Part shown: positions 18,180 through 27,195 of the stretch, one piece after another
How the letters are laid out: each line of letters begins with the position of its first letter
How positions within the stretch are numbered: position 1 is the first letter of the stretch
Source: SZAS-18 sp038322235
GTDB lineage: Bacteria > Verrucomicrobiota > Verrucomicrobiia > Chthoniobacterales > SZAS-18
Assembly (NCBI GenBank): GCA_038322235.1
Contig: JBBQFQ010000020.1
Location: forward strand, 1 to 64,000
Reading direction: 5' to 3'
DNA length: 64,000 nt
Made by a program: the position numbers and the translations under genes
The notes under the pieces: model-generated
The model's input: the letters and a program-made list of their open reading frames with translations, nothing else
Databases searched by the model: none
What the model was told of the DNA's origin: nothing

Positions 18180-19715
18180 CTATCTCGTCGAGCTCGACTC
18201 CGTCCTGCGTTCTCCGACCCGCGCTTCCCGCGCCTCGCGAATCAGCGCCGCGTAGGTCTCGGACGGCTGGTCGCCGAGCGGATCGACGGCGTTTCGCTCG
18301 AGGGACGTGGGATAGTCGATCGAAAACAGGCCGAAGCGGGGGGTGTAGGTGCCCCACTCGTAGTTGTCCACGAGGGACCAGTGGAGATAGCCGATCACGG
18401 GCACACCCTCGCGCGCCACGGCCTGCACTTCATGGACGTGCAGCCGGAGGAAATCACTCCGAGTGAGCCGGTCGCGCCGCGGATGGTGCGGGCCGGCGGC
18501 CCCATCCGGCCGGCGGCGCTGGGCCATGCCATTCTCCGCGATCAGCACGGGACGCCCAAAGTCCGCAGCGTAGTGCCGACAGAAGAAGCCGAGCCCGCGC
18601 GGCAGGGCGCGCCAGTCCCACCACTTGCTCGTGATGGTGTCCAGAATCCAGGCGCGCCTCGACTTGCTCTTGAACTCATGATCCCACCAGACCGGCAGAC
18701 GGAAGGCATGCGCGGCGAAGGGGTCGTAGTAGTCGATCCCGATGTAATCGAGCACGCGCTTCCGCGGCGACGCGTAGAGCGCTTCGAGGAACGGCGCGAA
18801 ATCCGCGGCGGCAAAGCGCCGGCGGGCGATCCATGAGATGCAACGCTTGAACAGCCGCCCGATCAACGCCGGCAGATCCCGATGCTCGGTCAGCTGGGCG
18901 GCGGCGAGCGCGCGCTCGAACGTTCGGGACCGCGCGTGGATCTCCTCCGCGACTTGCGCCCGCCGGATGCCGCGCTCCCGCAGGCAGGCGAGGTCGAGGA
19001 GAAATTTGTCCAGCCAGTAGAGGTCGCTGGCGTAGTTGTTGAACGCCACCTGCGGGGCCGGCCAGCCGTGCTCCGAGGCGAGATCGTGAATCGCGTTGTA
19101 GGCCAGCACGTGCGCCTGAAGGAGATGCGCGGTGGCCTGCGCCATCGGCGCGTAGCCGTGCGCGTCCCCGGCCGGAAACTGACGGCCGAAGTAGGAATTG
19201 ATCACGAGCATGTTGGGCTCATTGATCGTGATGAACCAGCGGAGGGGATCCTCCAGCCGGGCGTTCACGTAGGCCACGGCGGTGCGGACATATTCCACGA
19301 AGCGCGCGGGCGTTCGCGAATCGAGCCAGGCATCGGCGCCGAGCCAGTCGGGGTGAACGAAGTGATGCAACGTGACGACCGGCTCCAGGCCGTGCCGGCG
19401 GCAGGCGGTGAACATCGCGACGTATTGATCGAGCGCGCCGAAGTCGAAGGGCGGCGGCTCGGTGCCGCCTGGAACGAGCGTCGGCTGGACGCGGCTCCAT
19501 TCGATCCCGAGCCGGAACGCATTCAAACCGAGGGCGCGGCAGCGGGCGAAGTCGTCCTCGTAGCGATGCCAGAAATCCGCTGCCGCCCCGGTGACGGCGA
19601 CATCGCCGCGTTCCTCGGCCGCAGCCCAGTTCGTGCGCGGCTGGCCGGGGCCGTTGTAGCCGCCCTCCACCTGATACGCCGAGGTCGCGACCCCCCAGAA
19701 AAACTCGCCGTCCAT
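18180..19715 (-). CDS. Glycoside hydrolase family 1 (beta-glucosidase-like)
   Basis: 511 aa. The N-terminus FFWGVATSAYQVEGG is the GH1 signature. The acid/base glutamate is in TINEPN (about residue 163) and the nucleophile in LIAENG (about 392); HWSLVDNYEWGTYTPRFGLF completes the -1 site. No signal peptide is visible, so it is probably cytoplasmic. Its ATG overlaps the TGA of the upstream glycosyltransferase (TGATG), implying translational coupling. The family cleaves beta-glucosides or beta-galactosides; which one is not evident. The pairing with a glycolipid-type glycosyltransferase suggests that the two act on the same class of glycoconjugate. Confidence 0.93.
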   Translation of the reverse strand: MDGEFFWGVATSAYQVEGGYNGPGQPRTNWAAAEERGDVAVTGAAADFWHRYEDDFARCRALGLNAFRLGIEWSRVQPTLVPGGTEPPPFDFGALDQYVAMFTACRRHGLEPVVTLHHFVHPDWLGADAWLDSRTPARFVEYVRTAVAYVNARLEDPLRWFITINEPNMLVINSYFGRQFPAGDAHGYAPMAQATAHLLQAHVLAYNAIHDLASEHGWPAPQVAFNNYASDLYWLDKFLLDLACLRERGIRRAQVAEEIHARSRTFERALAAAQLTEHRDLPALIGRLFKRCISWIARRRFAAADFAPFLEALYASPRKRVLDYIGIDYYDPFAAHAFRLPVWWDHEFKSKSRRAWILDTITSKWWDWRALPRGLGFFCRHYAADFGRPVLIAENGMAQRRRPDGAAGPHHPRRDRLTRSDFLRLHVHEVQAVAREGVPVIGYLHWSLVDNYEWGTYTPRFGLFSIDYPTSLERNAVDPLGDQPSETYAALIREAREARVGERRTESSSTR

Positions 19716-20890
19716 CAGCGCGCGGCCGCCACCGTCATCGCATCGCGCTGCTCCGGATCGAGGGCGAGCGGGGGGAGTTGATCCTCGAGGAGCGTCTCGA
19801 CGATCGTCCGCGCCGCGTGCGGCCGACCGAGCGCGAGCGCATGCCCTCGCATCGCCGCGAGGCGCGCGGGATCATCGAGGAGGCGGTCAATCTTGAACGG
19901 CATCGTGGTCAGCTCATTGCACCGGATCCCGGCATTTTCCTCGAGCAGGTGATCCGCATTCCGCTCCTCCTGGCCGGGGATCGGCGAAAAGACGGCCATG
20001 GGCAGACCGCAGGCGAGCGCCTCGGACGTGGTGAGTCCGCCGGGCTTGCCGATGAAGAGGTCGCTGCTGTGCATCAACTCGTGCATGCGGTCGGTGTAGC
20101 CGAGAATGCAGAAGCGCGTCCGATCCTCACCCGCGGCCGCGCGGACCCGCGTCATCACTTCCTCGCTCCGGCCGCAGATGACGATGGTCTGCGTGTCGTT
20201 CCGCAGGTGCTTCAAGCGCTCGACGATCAACTCCGTCGGCCCGAGACCGAGGGCGCCCGCGGAAAGCAGCAGCGTGACCTTTTGGGGATCCAGCCCCAGC
20301 GCGGTGCGGACCGCCGTGCGATCGACCGGCTCGGAGAAGACGGGATCGATGGGAATACCAGAAACCGTGATCCGCTCCGCCGGCAGGCCCAGCGCTTCGA
20401 GATGGGCCTTCGTCTCGTCGATCGCGACGAAGTAGCGATGGAAGGAACGCGTCAGCCACATGGCGTGGCAGTCCATGTCCGTGACCACAATCGAGTGGTG
20501 CGTCTCGAGTTTCCCCTTTTCGAGGAGATGGGAGATGATCCCAGCCGGCATGAAGTGGGTGCAGACCGTGAGATGCGGATCGAAGCCTCGGATGAATTTG
20601 ATCAGCTTGCGCATGTTCAGGCGCTCGAAGTGGGCGCGGGCGACCTCGCCCTTCCACGGCTCGTCGCTCGCCTTGTAAACCCAGCCGAGGACCTCGGGAG
20701 CGGACCGGGCGAGCTTCAGATAGAGCTTCGAGTAAAAGTCGCGGAAGAGTCCGTTCGTGAAGGTCAGGGCGTCCTCGTGAATGACCCGATCGACCCGCGA
20801 ATCCCGCGCGAACTCCTTTTCCAGCGCCTGCGCGGCGCGCACGTGTCCCGTGCCGGCGCTCGTGGAAAGGATCAGGACGCGTTTCTTCAT
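19715..20890 (-). CDS. MGDG-synthase / UgtP-like glycosyltransferase (GT28 type)
   Basis: 391 aa from the ATG at 20890 (MKKRVLILSTSAGTGH); the frame stays open upstream, but those residues are not family-like. The N-terminal MGDG-synthase domain has SAGTGHVRAAQALE, and the C-terminal GT28 half has the nucleotide-sugar site GKPGGLTTSEALACGLP. The family moves Glc or Gal from UDP-sugar to diacylglycerol at the inner membrane face; the exact sugar is inference. Stop and start overlap with the GH1 gene. Divergent from tldD with 195 bp between starts. Confidence 0.88.
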   Translation of the reverse strand: MKKRVLILSTSAGTGHVRAAQALEKEFARDSRVDRVIHEDALTFTNGLFRDFYSKLYLKLARSAPEVLGWVYKASDEPWKGEVARAHFERLNMRKLIKFIRGFDPHLTVCTHFMPAGIISHLLEKGKLETHHSIVVTDMDCHAMWLTRSFHRYFVAIDETKAHLEALGLPAERITVSGIPIDPVFSEPVDRTAVRTALGLDPQKVTLLLSAGALGLGPTELIVERLKHLRNDTQTIVICGRSEEVMTRVRAAAGEDRTRFCILGYTDRMHELMHSSDLFIGKPGGLTTSEALACGLPMAVFSPIPGQEERNADHLLEENAGIRCNELTTMPFKIDRLLDDPARLAAMRGHALALGRPHAARTIVETLLEDQLPPLALDPEQRDAMTVAAAR

Positions 20891-21085
20891 GGGCGGCCAC
20901 TCTCGCATGGCGCGTCGGCGCTGGGGAGTGGAATGACGCATTCCCGCGCGCGATTTTCGCGACCGCCCCGCACAGCGCAGTTCTTGCGAAATCGGCCGGC
21001 CGGGTTTCGAATGTTTCGTTCGTTCCTTCACGGCTGCGCCGGCGCGTGCATCAGTCCTCCCCCACCCCCAGCGATTCCTTCTTCC

Positions 21086-22720
21086 ATGGACCTCACCCGA
21101 CGCCGCTTCCTCCGCTCCACCAGCCTGGCCGCTGGATCACTCTTCATCCCGATCTGGGGCCGGACGCTCGCCTCCGCGGCGGAAGCCACGATGATGCCGG
21201 TCGCGACGAAGAAGAAGCTCGCGGACGCCGCGCTGAACGCGGCAACGAAAAAGGGCGCGACGTATGTGGACGTGCGCATCGGCCGCTATCTCAATCAGGC
21301 GCTCATCACCCGCGAGACGCGGGTGGAAAACCTCGTGAACACCGAGAGCTTCGGCGCCGGCATTCGCGTGATCGCGAACGGTTGCTGGGGCTTCATGTCC
21401 ACGGATGCGGTGACGCTCGACTCCATCGCCAAGGCCGCCGAGGCCGCGGTGGCGATCGCCAAGGCGAACGCGAAGCTCCAAGAGGAGCCCGTGCAGCTGG
21501 CGCCGCAGAAGGGCGTGGGCGAGGTGACGTGGCGGACGCCCATCAAGCAGAATGCCTTCGATGTGCCGATCGCGGACAAGGTCGCGCTCCTGATGGACGT
21601 GAACAACGCCGCCCTGAAGAACGGCGCGAACTTCGTGAACTCCTTCCTCTTTCAGGTGAACGAGCAGAAATATTTCGCGAGCACCGACGGTTCCTACATC
21701 GATCAGGACATCCACCGCATCTGGCCAAATTTCTTCGTCACCGGCGTGGATCCGAAGTCGGGCAAGTTCCAGACGCGCGCCGCGCTAAGCACCCCGGCCG
21801 GCCGCGGCTGGGAATATCTCGCGGCGAAGGCCGAGGACAAGCGCTCCGGCCCGGTGACGCGGTACACGGATTCCTACGACATGATCGAGGACGCCGCCGC
21901 GGCGGCGAAGCAGGTCCGCGAAAAGATCGACGCGAAGACGGTGGAGGCCGGGCAATACGATCTCGTGCTCGATCCCTCGCATCTCTGGCTCACGATCCAT
22001 GAATCGGTCGGGCATCCGCTCGAACTGGACCGCGTCCTCGGCTACGAGGCGAACTACGCCGGCACCTCCTTCGCCACGCTCGACAAGCTGAAGAGCGGCA
22101 ACTTCAAGTACGGCAGCCCGGAGGTCACGATCTTCGCGGACAAGACGCAGCCGGGCTCGCTCGGCGCGGTCGGATTCGATGACGAAGGCGTGCCCTGCAA
22201 GCGCTGGGATCTGATCAAGGACGGCATTCTCGTGAACTACGAGAAGACGCGCGATCAGGCCCACATCATCGGCCAGAAGGAGAGCGATGGCTGCTCCTAC
22301 GCCGACAACTGGAGCAGCGTGCAATTCCAGCGCATGCCGAACGTTTCGCTCGCCCCGGGGAAGAAGGCTCTCTCGGTCGACGAGATGATCAAGGGCGTGG
22401 AGAAGGGGATCTACATCGTCGGGAACGGCTCGTTCTCGATCGATCAGCAGCGCTACAACTTCCAGTTCGGCGGCCAGCTCTTTTACGAGATCAAGGACGG
22501 GAAAATCGAGGGCATGCTGCGCGACGTGGCCTACCAGTCGAACACGCAGGAGTTCTGGAATTCGTGCACGGCGGTCTGCGACGAAAAGGACTACGCGCTC
22601 GGCGGTTCGTTCTTCGACGGCAAAGGCCAGCCCGGCCAGGTGAGCGCCGTCTCCCACGGCAGCTCCACGGCGCGCTTCAACAAGGTGAACGTCATCAACA
22701 CCGCCCGGAAGATCGCCTGA
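21086..22720 (+). CDS. tldD: TldD-family metalloprotease with a Tat signal
   Basis: 544 aa from the ATG at 21086; the frame is open for 1.3 kb upstream, but only as antisense to the glycosyltransferase. The N-terminus MDLTRRRFLRSTSLAAG is a twin-arginine signal, unlike cytoplasmic E. coli TldD. The zinc motif is HESVGH (HExxxH) in LTIHESVGHPLELDR, and the C-terminal half has GSFSIDQQRYNFQFGGQ. TldD pairs with TldE/PmbA to degrade unfolded peptides and mature some modified peptides. Two PmbA-like genes follow at once, so this is probably an exported TldD/E-type protease set. Confidence 0.92.
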   Translation: MDLTRRRFLRSTSLAAGSLFIPIWGRTLASAAEATMMPVATKKKLADAALNAATKKGATYVDVRIGRYLNQALITRETRVENLVNTESFGAGIRVIANGCWGFMSTDAVTLDSIAKAAEAAVAIAKANAKLQEEPVQLAPQKGVGEVTWRTPIKQNAFDVPIADKVALLMDVNNAALKNGANFVNSFLFQVNEQKYFASTDGSYIDQDIHRIWPNFFVTGVDPKSGKFQTRAALSTPAGRGWEYLAAKAEDKRSGPVTRYTDSYDMIEDAAAAAKQVREKIDAKTVEAGQYDLVLDPSHLWLTIHESVGHPLELDRVLGYEANYAGTSFATLDKLKSGNFKYGSPEVTIFADKTQPGSLGAVGFDDEGVPCKRWDLIKDGILVNYEKTRDQAHIIGQKESDGCSYADNWSSVQFQRMPNVSLAPGKKALSVDEMIKGVEKGIYIVGNGSFSIDQQRYNFQFGGQLFYEIKDGKIEGMLRDVAYQSNTQEFWNSCTAVCDEKDYALGGSFFDGKGQPGQVSAVSHGSSTARFNKVNVINTARKIA

Positions 22721-22746
22721 CCTCCCACCCCTTCCCCTCTCCCACC

Positions 22747-24123
22747 ATGTCCATTCTCAACGACCCAGACGCCCAGGCGATCCTCAAGAAGGTGCTCGGC
22801 TTCTCCAAGGCGGATGAGTGCCAGGCGGTGCTGAACGGCGCCCGCGAAGGCAACGTGCGCTTCGCCCGCAGCAACGTCTCCACCAGCGGCGGTACCCTCT
22901 CCAGCAGTCTCGTGGTCCAGGCGAGCTTCGGCAAAAAGACCGGCACGGCGACGATCAATGAATTCGACGATGCCTCGCTCGCGAAGGTCGTCCGCCGCGC
23001 CGAGGATCTCGCGCGGCTCGCGCCGGAAAATCCGGAGTACGTCGAATTCCTCGGACCGCAGAAATACGAGCAGCCGAAGAGCTGGTTCGACAGCACGGCG
23101 AACATCGACCCGGCGTTCCGCGCCAAGGCCACGGCCGCGAGCATCCTCCCCTGCCGCGAGAAGAAACTCATCGCCGCCGGATTCTTCGAGGATCGGGCCG
23201 GCTTCACCGCGATCGCCAATTCGAAAGGCCTGCGCGGCTATCACCGCTCCACTTCCGCCAACTTCTCGGTCACGGTCCGCACCGCCGACGACAAGGGATC
23301 CGGTTACGGCGTGGCCGATGTGAACGACATCGCGAAACTCGACACCGGCCGGATCTCCCAAACCGCGATCCAGAAGGCGCTCGCTTCGGTGGAAACGCGC
23401 TCGCTGGAACCGGGCAAGTACACGGTAATCCTCGAGCCGGCCGCGTCGGTCGATCTGCTGAGCATTCTCGTCTCCTCAATGAACGCGCGCCAGGCCGACG
23501 AGGGGCGCAGCTTTCTGAGCAAAGCCGCCGGCGAGACCCGCCTCGGGGAAAAGCTGATGGACGAGCGGGTGCACATCTCCTCGGATCACCTGAATCCCGA
23601 CGTCCCGAGTGCTCCGTGGTCCTCCGATGGCCGCCCGCGACGTCCGGTGGACTGGATCAAAGGCGGCGTCGTGACGAACCTCTCCTATTCGCGCTTTTGG
23701 GGGCGGAAGAAAGGGATCGAGAACGAGGGACACGCGCCGCTCGGCGAAGGCTTCGGGGGTGGCGGCGGCCGCGGGGTCGCGGCGTTCGAAGGCACGCCGG
23801 GATTCATCATGGGCGGCGGAAACGAATCGCTCGAGGAACTCGTGAAGGGCGTGAAGCGCGGCATCCTCGTGACGCGCATGTGGTACATCCGTCCGGTCGA
23901 TCCCCAGACCCTGCTCTTCACCGGGCTGACGCGCGACGGCACGTTCTACGTCGAGAACGGCAAGGTGGAGTACGCGATCAAAAACTTCCGCTTCAACGAG
24001 AGCCCCGTGATCATGCTCAACAACATCGAGGCCCTCGGAAAGCCGCAGCGGGCCAACGGTTCGCTCGTGCCGCCGATGGTGATCCGCGACTTCACCTTCT
24101 CGAGCCTGTCGGATGCGGTCTGA
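22747..24123 (+). CDS. TldD/PmbA-family protein, first tandem copy
   Basis: 458 aa from the ATG at 22747, preceded by a long pyrimidine run. It has the PmbA/TldE-like C-terminal region (GGVVTNLSYSRFWGRKKG, FTGLTRDGTFYVENGKVEYAIKNFRFNESP) and lacks the HExxxH zinc motif, as expected for the non-catalytic partner. No signal peptide is visible, in contrast to the Tat-signal TldD upstream. About two thirds of residues match the next gene by eye. It starts 27 bp after tldD. Confidence 0.9.
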   Translation: MSILNDPDAQAILKKVLGFSKADECQAVLNGAREGNVRFARSNVSTSGGTLSSSLVVQASFGKKTGTATINEFDDASLAKVVRRAEDLARLAPENPEYVEFLGPQKYEQPKSWFDSTANIDPAFRAKATAASILPCREKKLIAAGFFEDRAGFTAIANSKGLRGYHRSTSANFSVTVRTADDKGSGYGVADVNDIAKLDTGRISQTAIQKALASVETRSLEPGKYTVILEPAASVDLLSILVSSMNARQADEGRSFLSKAAGETRLGEKLMDERVHISSDHLNPDVPSAPWSSDGRPRRPVDWIKGGVVTNLSYSRFWGRKKGIENEGHAPLGEGFGGGGGRGVAAFEGTPGFIMGGGNESLEELVKGVKRGILVTRMWYIRPVDPQTLLFTGLTRDGTFYVENGKVEYAIKNFRFNESPVIMLNNIEALGKPQRANGSLVPPMVIRDFTFSSLSDAV

Positions 24124-24186
24124 GCGGGCACCAGTTCCGCCCGGGCCCCGGCCGCTCACCCTTTGGCTCGCACGAAGCGGGGCCCC

Positions 24187-25545
24187 ATGCTCACTGACTC
24201 CGAATCCCAGGCCATCCTGACGAAAGTCCTCGGCTACACGAAGGCCGACGAATGCGAGGCGACGCTGACCGGTGGCCACGAGGGGAATCTCCGTTTCGCC
24301 CGGAATTCCGTCTCGACCAGCGGAGGCTCGCGGACGGTCTCGCTCGCCGTGCAGGCAAGCTTCGGGAAGAAGACCGGGGTGGCCACGATCAACGAGTTCG
24401 ATGAGGCGTCGCTGAAGAAGGTCGTGCGCCGCGCCGAGGATCTCGCGCGCCTCGCGCCAGAGAACCCCGAATACGTCGAGTTTCTCGGCCCGCAAAAGTA
24501 CGCCAACCCGAGGGCGTTTTTCGAGGCGACCGCCCAGATTGACCCAAGTGCCCGGGCGAAGGCGGCCGCAGCGAGCCTGAATCCCTGCCGCGCGGGCAAG
24601 CTCGTGGCGGCAGGCTTCCTGAATGACAGCGCGGTCTTTGCGGCGGGGGCAAATACGCGCGGCCTGCGGGCATATCACCGCGCGACCTACGCCGATTTTT
24701 CCGTCTCGGTGCGCACGCCGGATGACCGCGGCTCCGGCTATGGCGTGGGCGATGTGAATGACGTGAGCGGACTCGACACCGCCAAGGTCACCGCAGTCGC
24801 GATGCGAAAGGCGCGGGCTTCTGCCGAGGCCCGCTCGATCGAGCCGGGCAAGTACACGGTGATTCTCGAGCCCGCGGCGTCGATTTCGCTGCTCGGCGTG
24901 CTGCTGGGCGAGATGGACGCAAGACAGGCCGATGAAGGCCGCAGCTTTCTGAGCAAGCCAGGCGGCGGAAACCGGCTCGGGGAAAAGATCGTCGACGAGC
25001 GCGTCCAGATCCATTCGGACCCGATGCATCCGCTCGTTCCCACCACCCCGTGGGCGGGCGACTGGCGGCCCCGGAAGCGGGTGGACTGGATCAAGGATGG
25101 CGTGGTCGCAAATCTCTCCTACTCCCGCTACTGGGGGCGGAAGCATGGACTGGCCGAGGAAGGAAGTCCGGCGCTGGACGGCGGGATTCGCCCCTTCTCC
25201 CAAATCTTTCCCGTGCCGCCCGGCTTGTTGATGGCAGGGGGAACGGCCTCGCTGGAAGAACTCATCGGGGACGTGAAGCGCGGCATCCTCGTCACGCGGA
25301 CCTGGTATCTCGGTGAAGTCGATCCCCAGACGCTTCTCTACACCGGTCTGACGCGCGACGGCACGTTCTACGTCGAGAACGGCCGGATTCAGCATGCGGT
25401 GAAGAATCTCCGTTTCAACGAGAGTCCCGTCATCATGCTGAATAATCTCGAAGCGCTCGGAAAACCCGAGCGCCTCAATGGCTGCATGATCCCGCCCATG
25501 GTGGTGCGCGACTTCACCTTTTCCAGTCTTTCCGATGCGGTCTAA
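24187..25545 (+). CDS. TldD/PmbA-family protein, second tandem copy
   Basis: 452 aa from the ATG at 24187; an upstream TTG at 24163 would add eight residues and is less likely. It begins LTDSESQAILTKVLGYTKADECEATL, closely matching the previous gene (MSILNDPDAQAILKKVLGFSKADECQAVL). It shares VRRAEDLARLAPENPEYVEFLGPQKY, YVENGRIQHAVKNLRFNESPV and the C-terminal PMVVRDFTFSSLSDAV with its paralogue, and has no zinc motif. Recent tandem duplication is likely. The two partners may give TldD different substrates. Confidence 0.9.
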   Translation: MLTDSESQAILTKVLGYTKADECEATLTGGHEGNLRFARNSVSTSGGSRTVSLAVQASFGKKTGVATINEFDEASLKKVVRRAEDLARLAPENPEYVEFLGPQKYANPRAFFEATAQIDPSARAKAAAASLNPCRAGKLVAAGFLNDSAVFAAGANTRGLRAYHRATYADFSVSVRTPDDRGSGYGVGDVNDVSGLDTAKVTAVAMRKARASAEARSIEPGKYTVILEPAASISLLGVLLGEMDARQADEGRSFLSKPGGGNRLGEKIVDERVQIHSDPMHPLVPTTPWAGDWRPRKRVDWIKDGVVANLSYSRYWGRKHGLAEEGSPALDGGIRPFSQIFPVPPGLLMAGGTASLEELIGDVKRGILVTRTWYLGEVDPQTLLYTGLTRDGTFYVENGRIQHAVKNLRFNESPVIMLNNLEALGKPERLNGCMIPPMVVRDFTFSSLSDAV

Positions 25546-25712
25546 GTCGCCCAGGCGGGCATCCAGCGTGGTTGTTGCATCCGAATCACCCGTAAGCGGC
25601 GCAGACCACCCGTCTGAATCCGATGTTTGTCACCCAGAAGGGTTTGATTGACGACGAGTGGATGACACTCATCATCTGTGGTGCGACGCGATCCCGCCGA
25701 TTACTGCCAGCC

Positions 25713-26426
25713 ATGTCAGAACGTGATGTTAAGTCCGCCTTTGGGAAAACCGTCCGAGGGGCGCGCGTGGACTTGCGACTTTCGCAGGAGGAACTGGGGA
25801 ATCGTTCCGGTCTCCACCGAACCTATATTTCCGACGTCGAGCGGGGAACCCGGAATATCTCGCTGGAGAGCATCGAGAAGCTCGCCGACGCCCTTGAGCT
25901 TTCAGTCTCGACCCTTTTTGCCCGCGCGGCTGCCGGAAGTCGGGAGGGTGGCTCAGCGGAAATCCTTCTCGTCGAGGATAATCCCAGCGATGTGGGTCTG
26001 ACGTTGCGGGCGTTCGAAAAGGCCCGGCTTTCGAACGCGTTGCATGTCGCGGGCGATGGGGCCGAAGCCCTGGAGTTTATCTTTGCCACGGGTGCGTTTG
26101 CCGACCGGGCGACGCTTCCGCTTCCCGATGTCATCCTGCTCGATCTGAATCTGCCAAAAATCGGCGGCCTGGAAGTGCTCCGTCGCGTCAAGGCGGACGC
26201 CCGCACGCGGGACATTCCGATCGTGGTGCTGACGATTTCGAGCGAAGACCAGGATATCGACGAGTGTCGGAGCCTCGGGGCAGCGCACTACATCGTGAAG
26301 CCGCTGGATTTTCGAAACCTGAGCGAAGTCACGCCGAACCTGCAGTTCGACTGGACCCTCGTGAAGCGGACGCGCCCCGCCGGATCCAGGACTGACGGCG
26401 CGACCGCACCGCGAAGCGCCAGGTAG
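25713..26426 (+). CDS. XRE-type HTH fused to a response-regulator receiver domain
   Basis: 237 aa from the ATG at 25713 (MSERDVKSAFGK). Residues of about 5-65 form a Cro/C1-type HTH (LSQEELGNRSGLHRTYISDVERGTRN). Residues of about 85-215 form a receiver with acidic pocket EILLVEDNPSD, phospho-acceptor DVILLDLNLPKIGG and conserved Lys in AHYIVKPLD. The receiver resembles Rcp1-type single-domain regulators. Order (HTH before receiver) is the reverse of most response regulators. No cognate histidine kinase is adjacent. It probably controls genes elsewhere or the downstream operon, which is inference. Confidence 0.9.
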   Translation: MSERDVKSAFGKTVRGARVDLRLSQEELGNRSGLHRTYISDVERGTRNISLESIEKLADALELSVSTLFARAAAGSREGGSAEILLVEDNPSDVGLTLRAFEKARLSNALHVAGDGAEALEFIFATGAFADRATLPLPDVILLDLNLPKIGGLEVLRRVKADARTRDIPIVVLTISSEDQDIDECRSLGAAHYIVKPLDFRNLSEVTPNLQFDWTLVKRTRPAGSRTDGATAPRSAR

Positions 26427-26500
26427 CGCGGGAGCGCGGCGGATGTTGCCAATTCGAGGCCCGAGTTTGACGGGCGGCGTCTTCGCATGCGCATTCCGGG

Positions 26501-27127
26501 ATGCCGGCCGGCGACTTTGTCTTCACGCGCCTCGCCTATGAATCGGGCGATTGGGACATCGTGGACCAGCGCATGCCCTCGAATCTGATCGACTCGCTCG
26601 TGGCGTACACGACGCTCGAAGTTGATCCCCGCGAGCGAGTCGCCGCGCTCTCCAGCCCGGAGGTGTTCGAGAGTGCCTTCTGCTATCTGAGCGGTCACCG
26701 GCTCGTCCAGTTCACCGACCGCGAGCGCGCGAACTTCGAGGCCTACGTGCGGCGCGGTGGCTTCGTCTTTGTGGATGACTGCAACCACGACGTCGACGGC
26801 CTCTTCGCGAAGAGCTTCGAGGAGCAGATGCGCGTGATCTTCGGCCCGGAGGCTCTCCGAAAAATCCCGAACTCGCACCCGCTCTACCAATCGTTCTTCC
26901 GCTTCGAGAAGGGACCGCCGACGACCTCGTTCGAATTGAACGGCTGGGGCGACGATCTGGTGCACGACTACCTCAAAGCCATCGAGATCGACGGCCGGCT
27001 CGCCGTGCTTTACAGCAACAAGGACTACGGCTGCGAGTGGGACTACGATTTCCGGAACAAGCGCTTTCTCGCCGAGGACAACACGAAGTTCGGGGTGAAC
27101 ATCGTGATGTACGCGACGATGAATTGA
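26501..27127 (+). CDS. DUF4159 protein, first gene of the MoxR/Bat-like operon
   Basis: 208 aa beginning MPAGDFVFTRLAYESGDWD. The core carries SAFCYLSGHRLVQFTDRERANFEAYVRRGGFVFVDDCNHD and an IPNSHPLYQSFFRF segment, typical of DUF4159, a family often encoded beside MoxR and BatA-type genes. There is no obvious signal peptide. The biochemical role is unknown. It starts 75 bp after the XRE-receiver gene and 69 bp before moxR. Confidence 0.85.
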   Translation: MPAGDFVFTRLAYESGDWDIVDQRMPSNLIDSLVAYTTLEVDPRERVAALSSPEVFESAFCYLSGHRLVQFTDRERANFEAYVRRGGFVFVDDCNHDVDGLFAKSFEEQMRVIFGPEALRKIPNSHPLYQSFFRFEKGPPTTSFELNGWGDDLVHDYLKAIEIDGRLAVLYSNKDYGCEWDYDFRNKRFLAEDNTKFGVNIVMYATMN

Positions 27128-27195
27128 GCCGGAGCGATTCAACGCGTCGGAATCCGGAACCCCCGCCCGCCAGCCCAGAACGCCGACCGCCTTCC

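Noticed and set aside
19778..21085. 1.3-kb upstream extension of tldD
   Set aside because: It is antisense to the glycosyltransferase and contains no family features; the ATG at 21086 gives a proper Tat signal.
23476..25395. 639-codon frame antisense to the two PmbA-like genes
   Set aside because: Arg/His rich shadow; duplication of the sense genes makes it look repeated.
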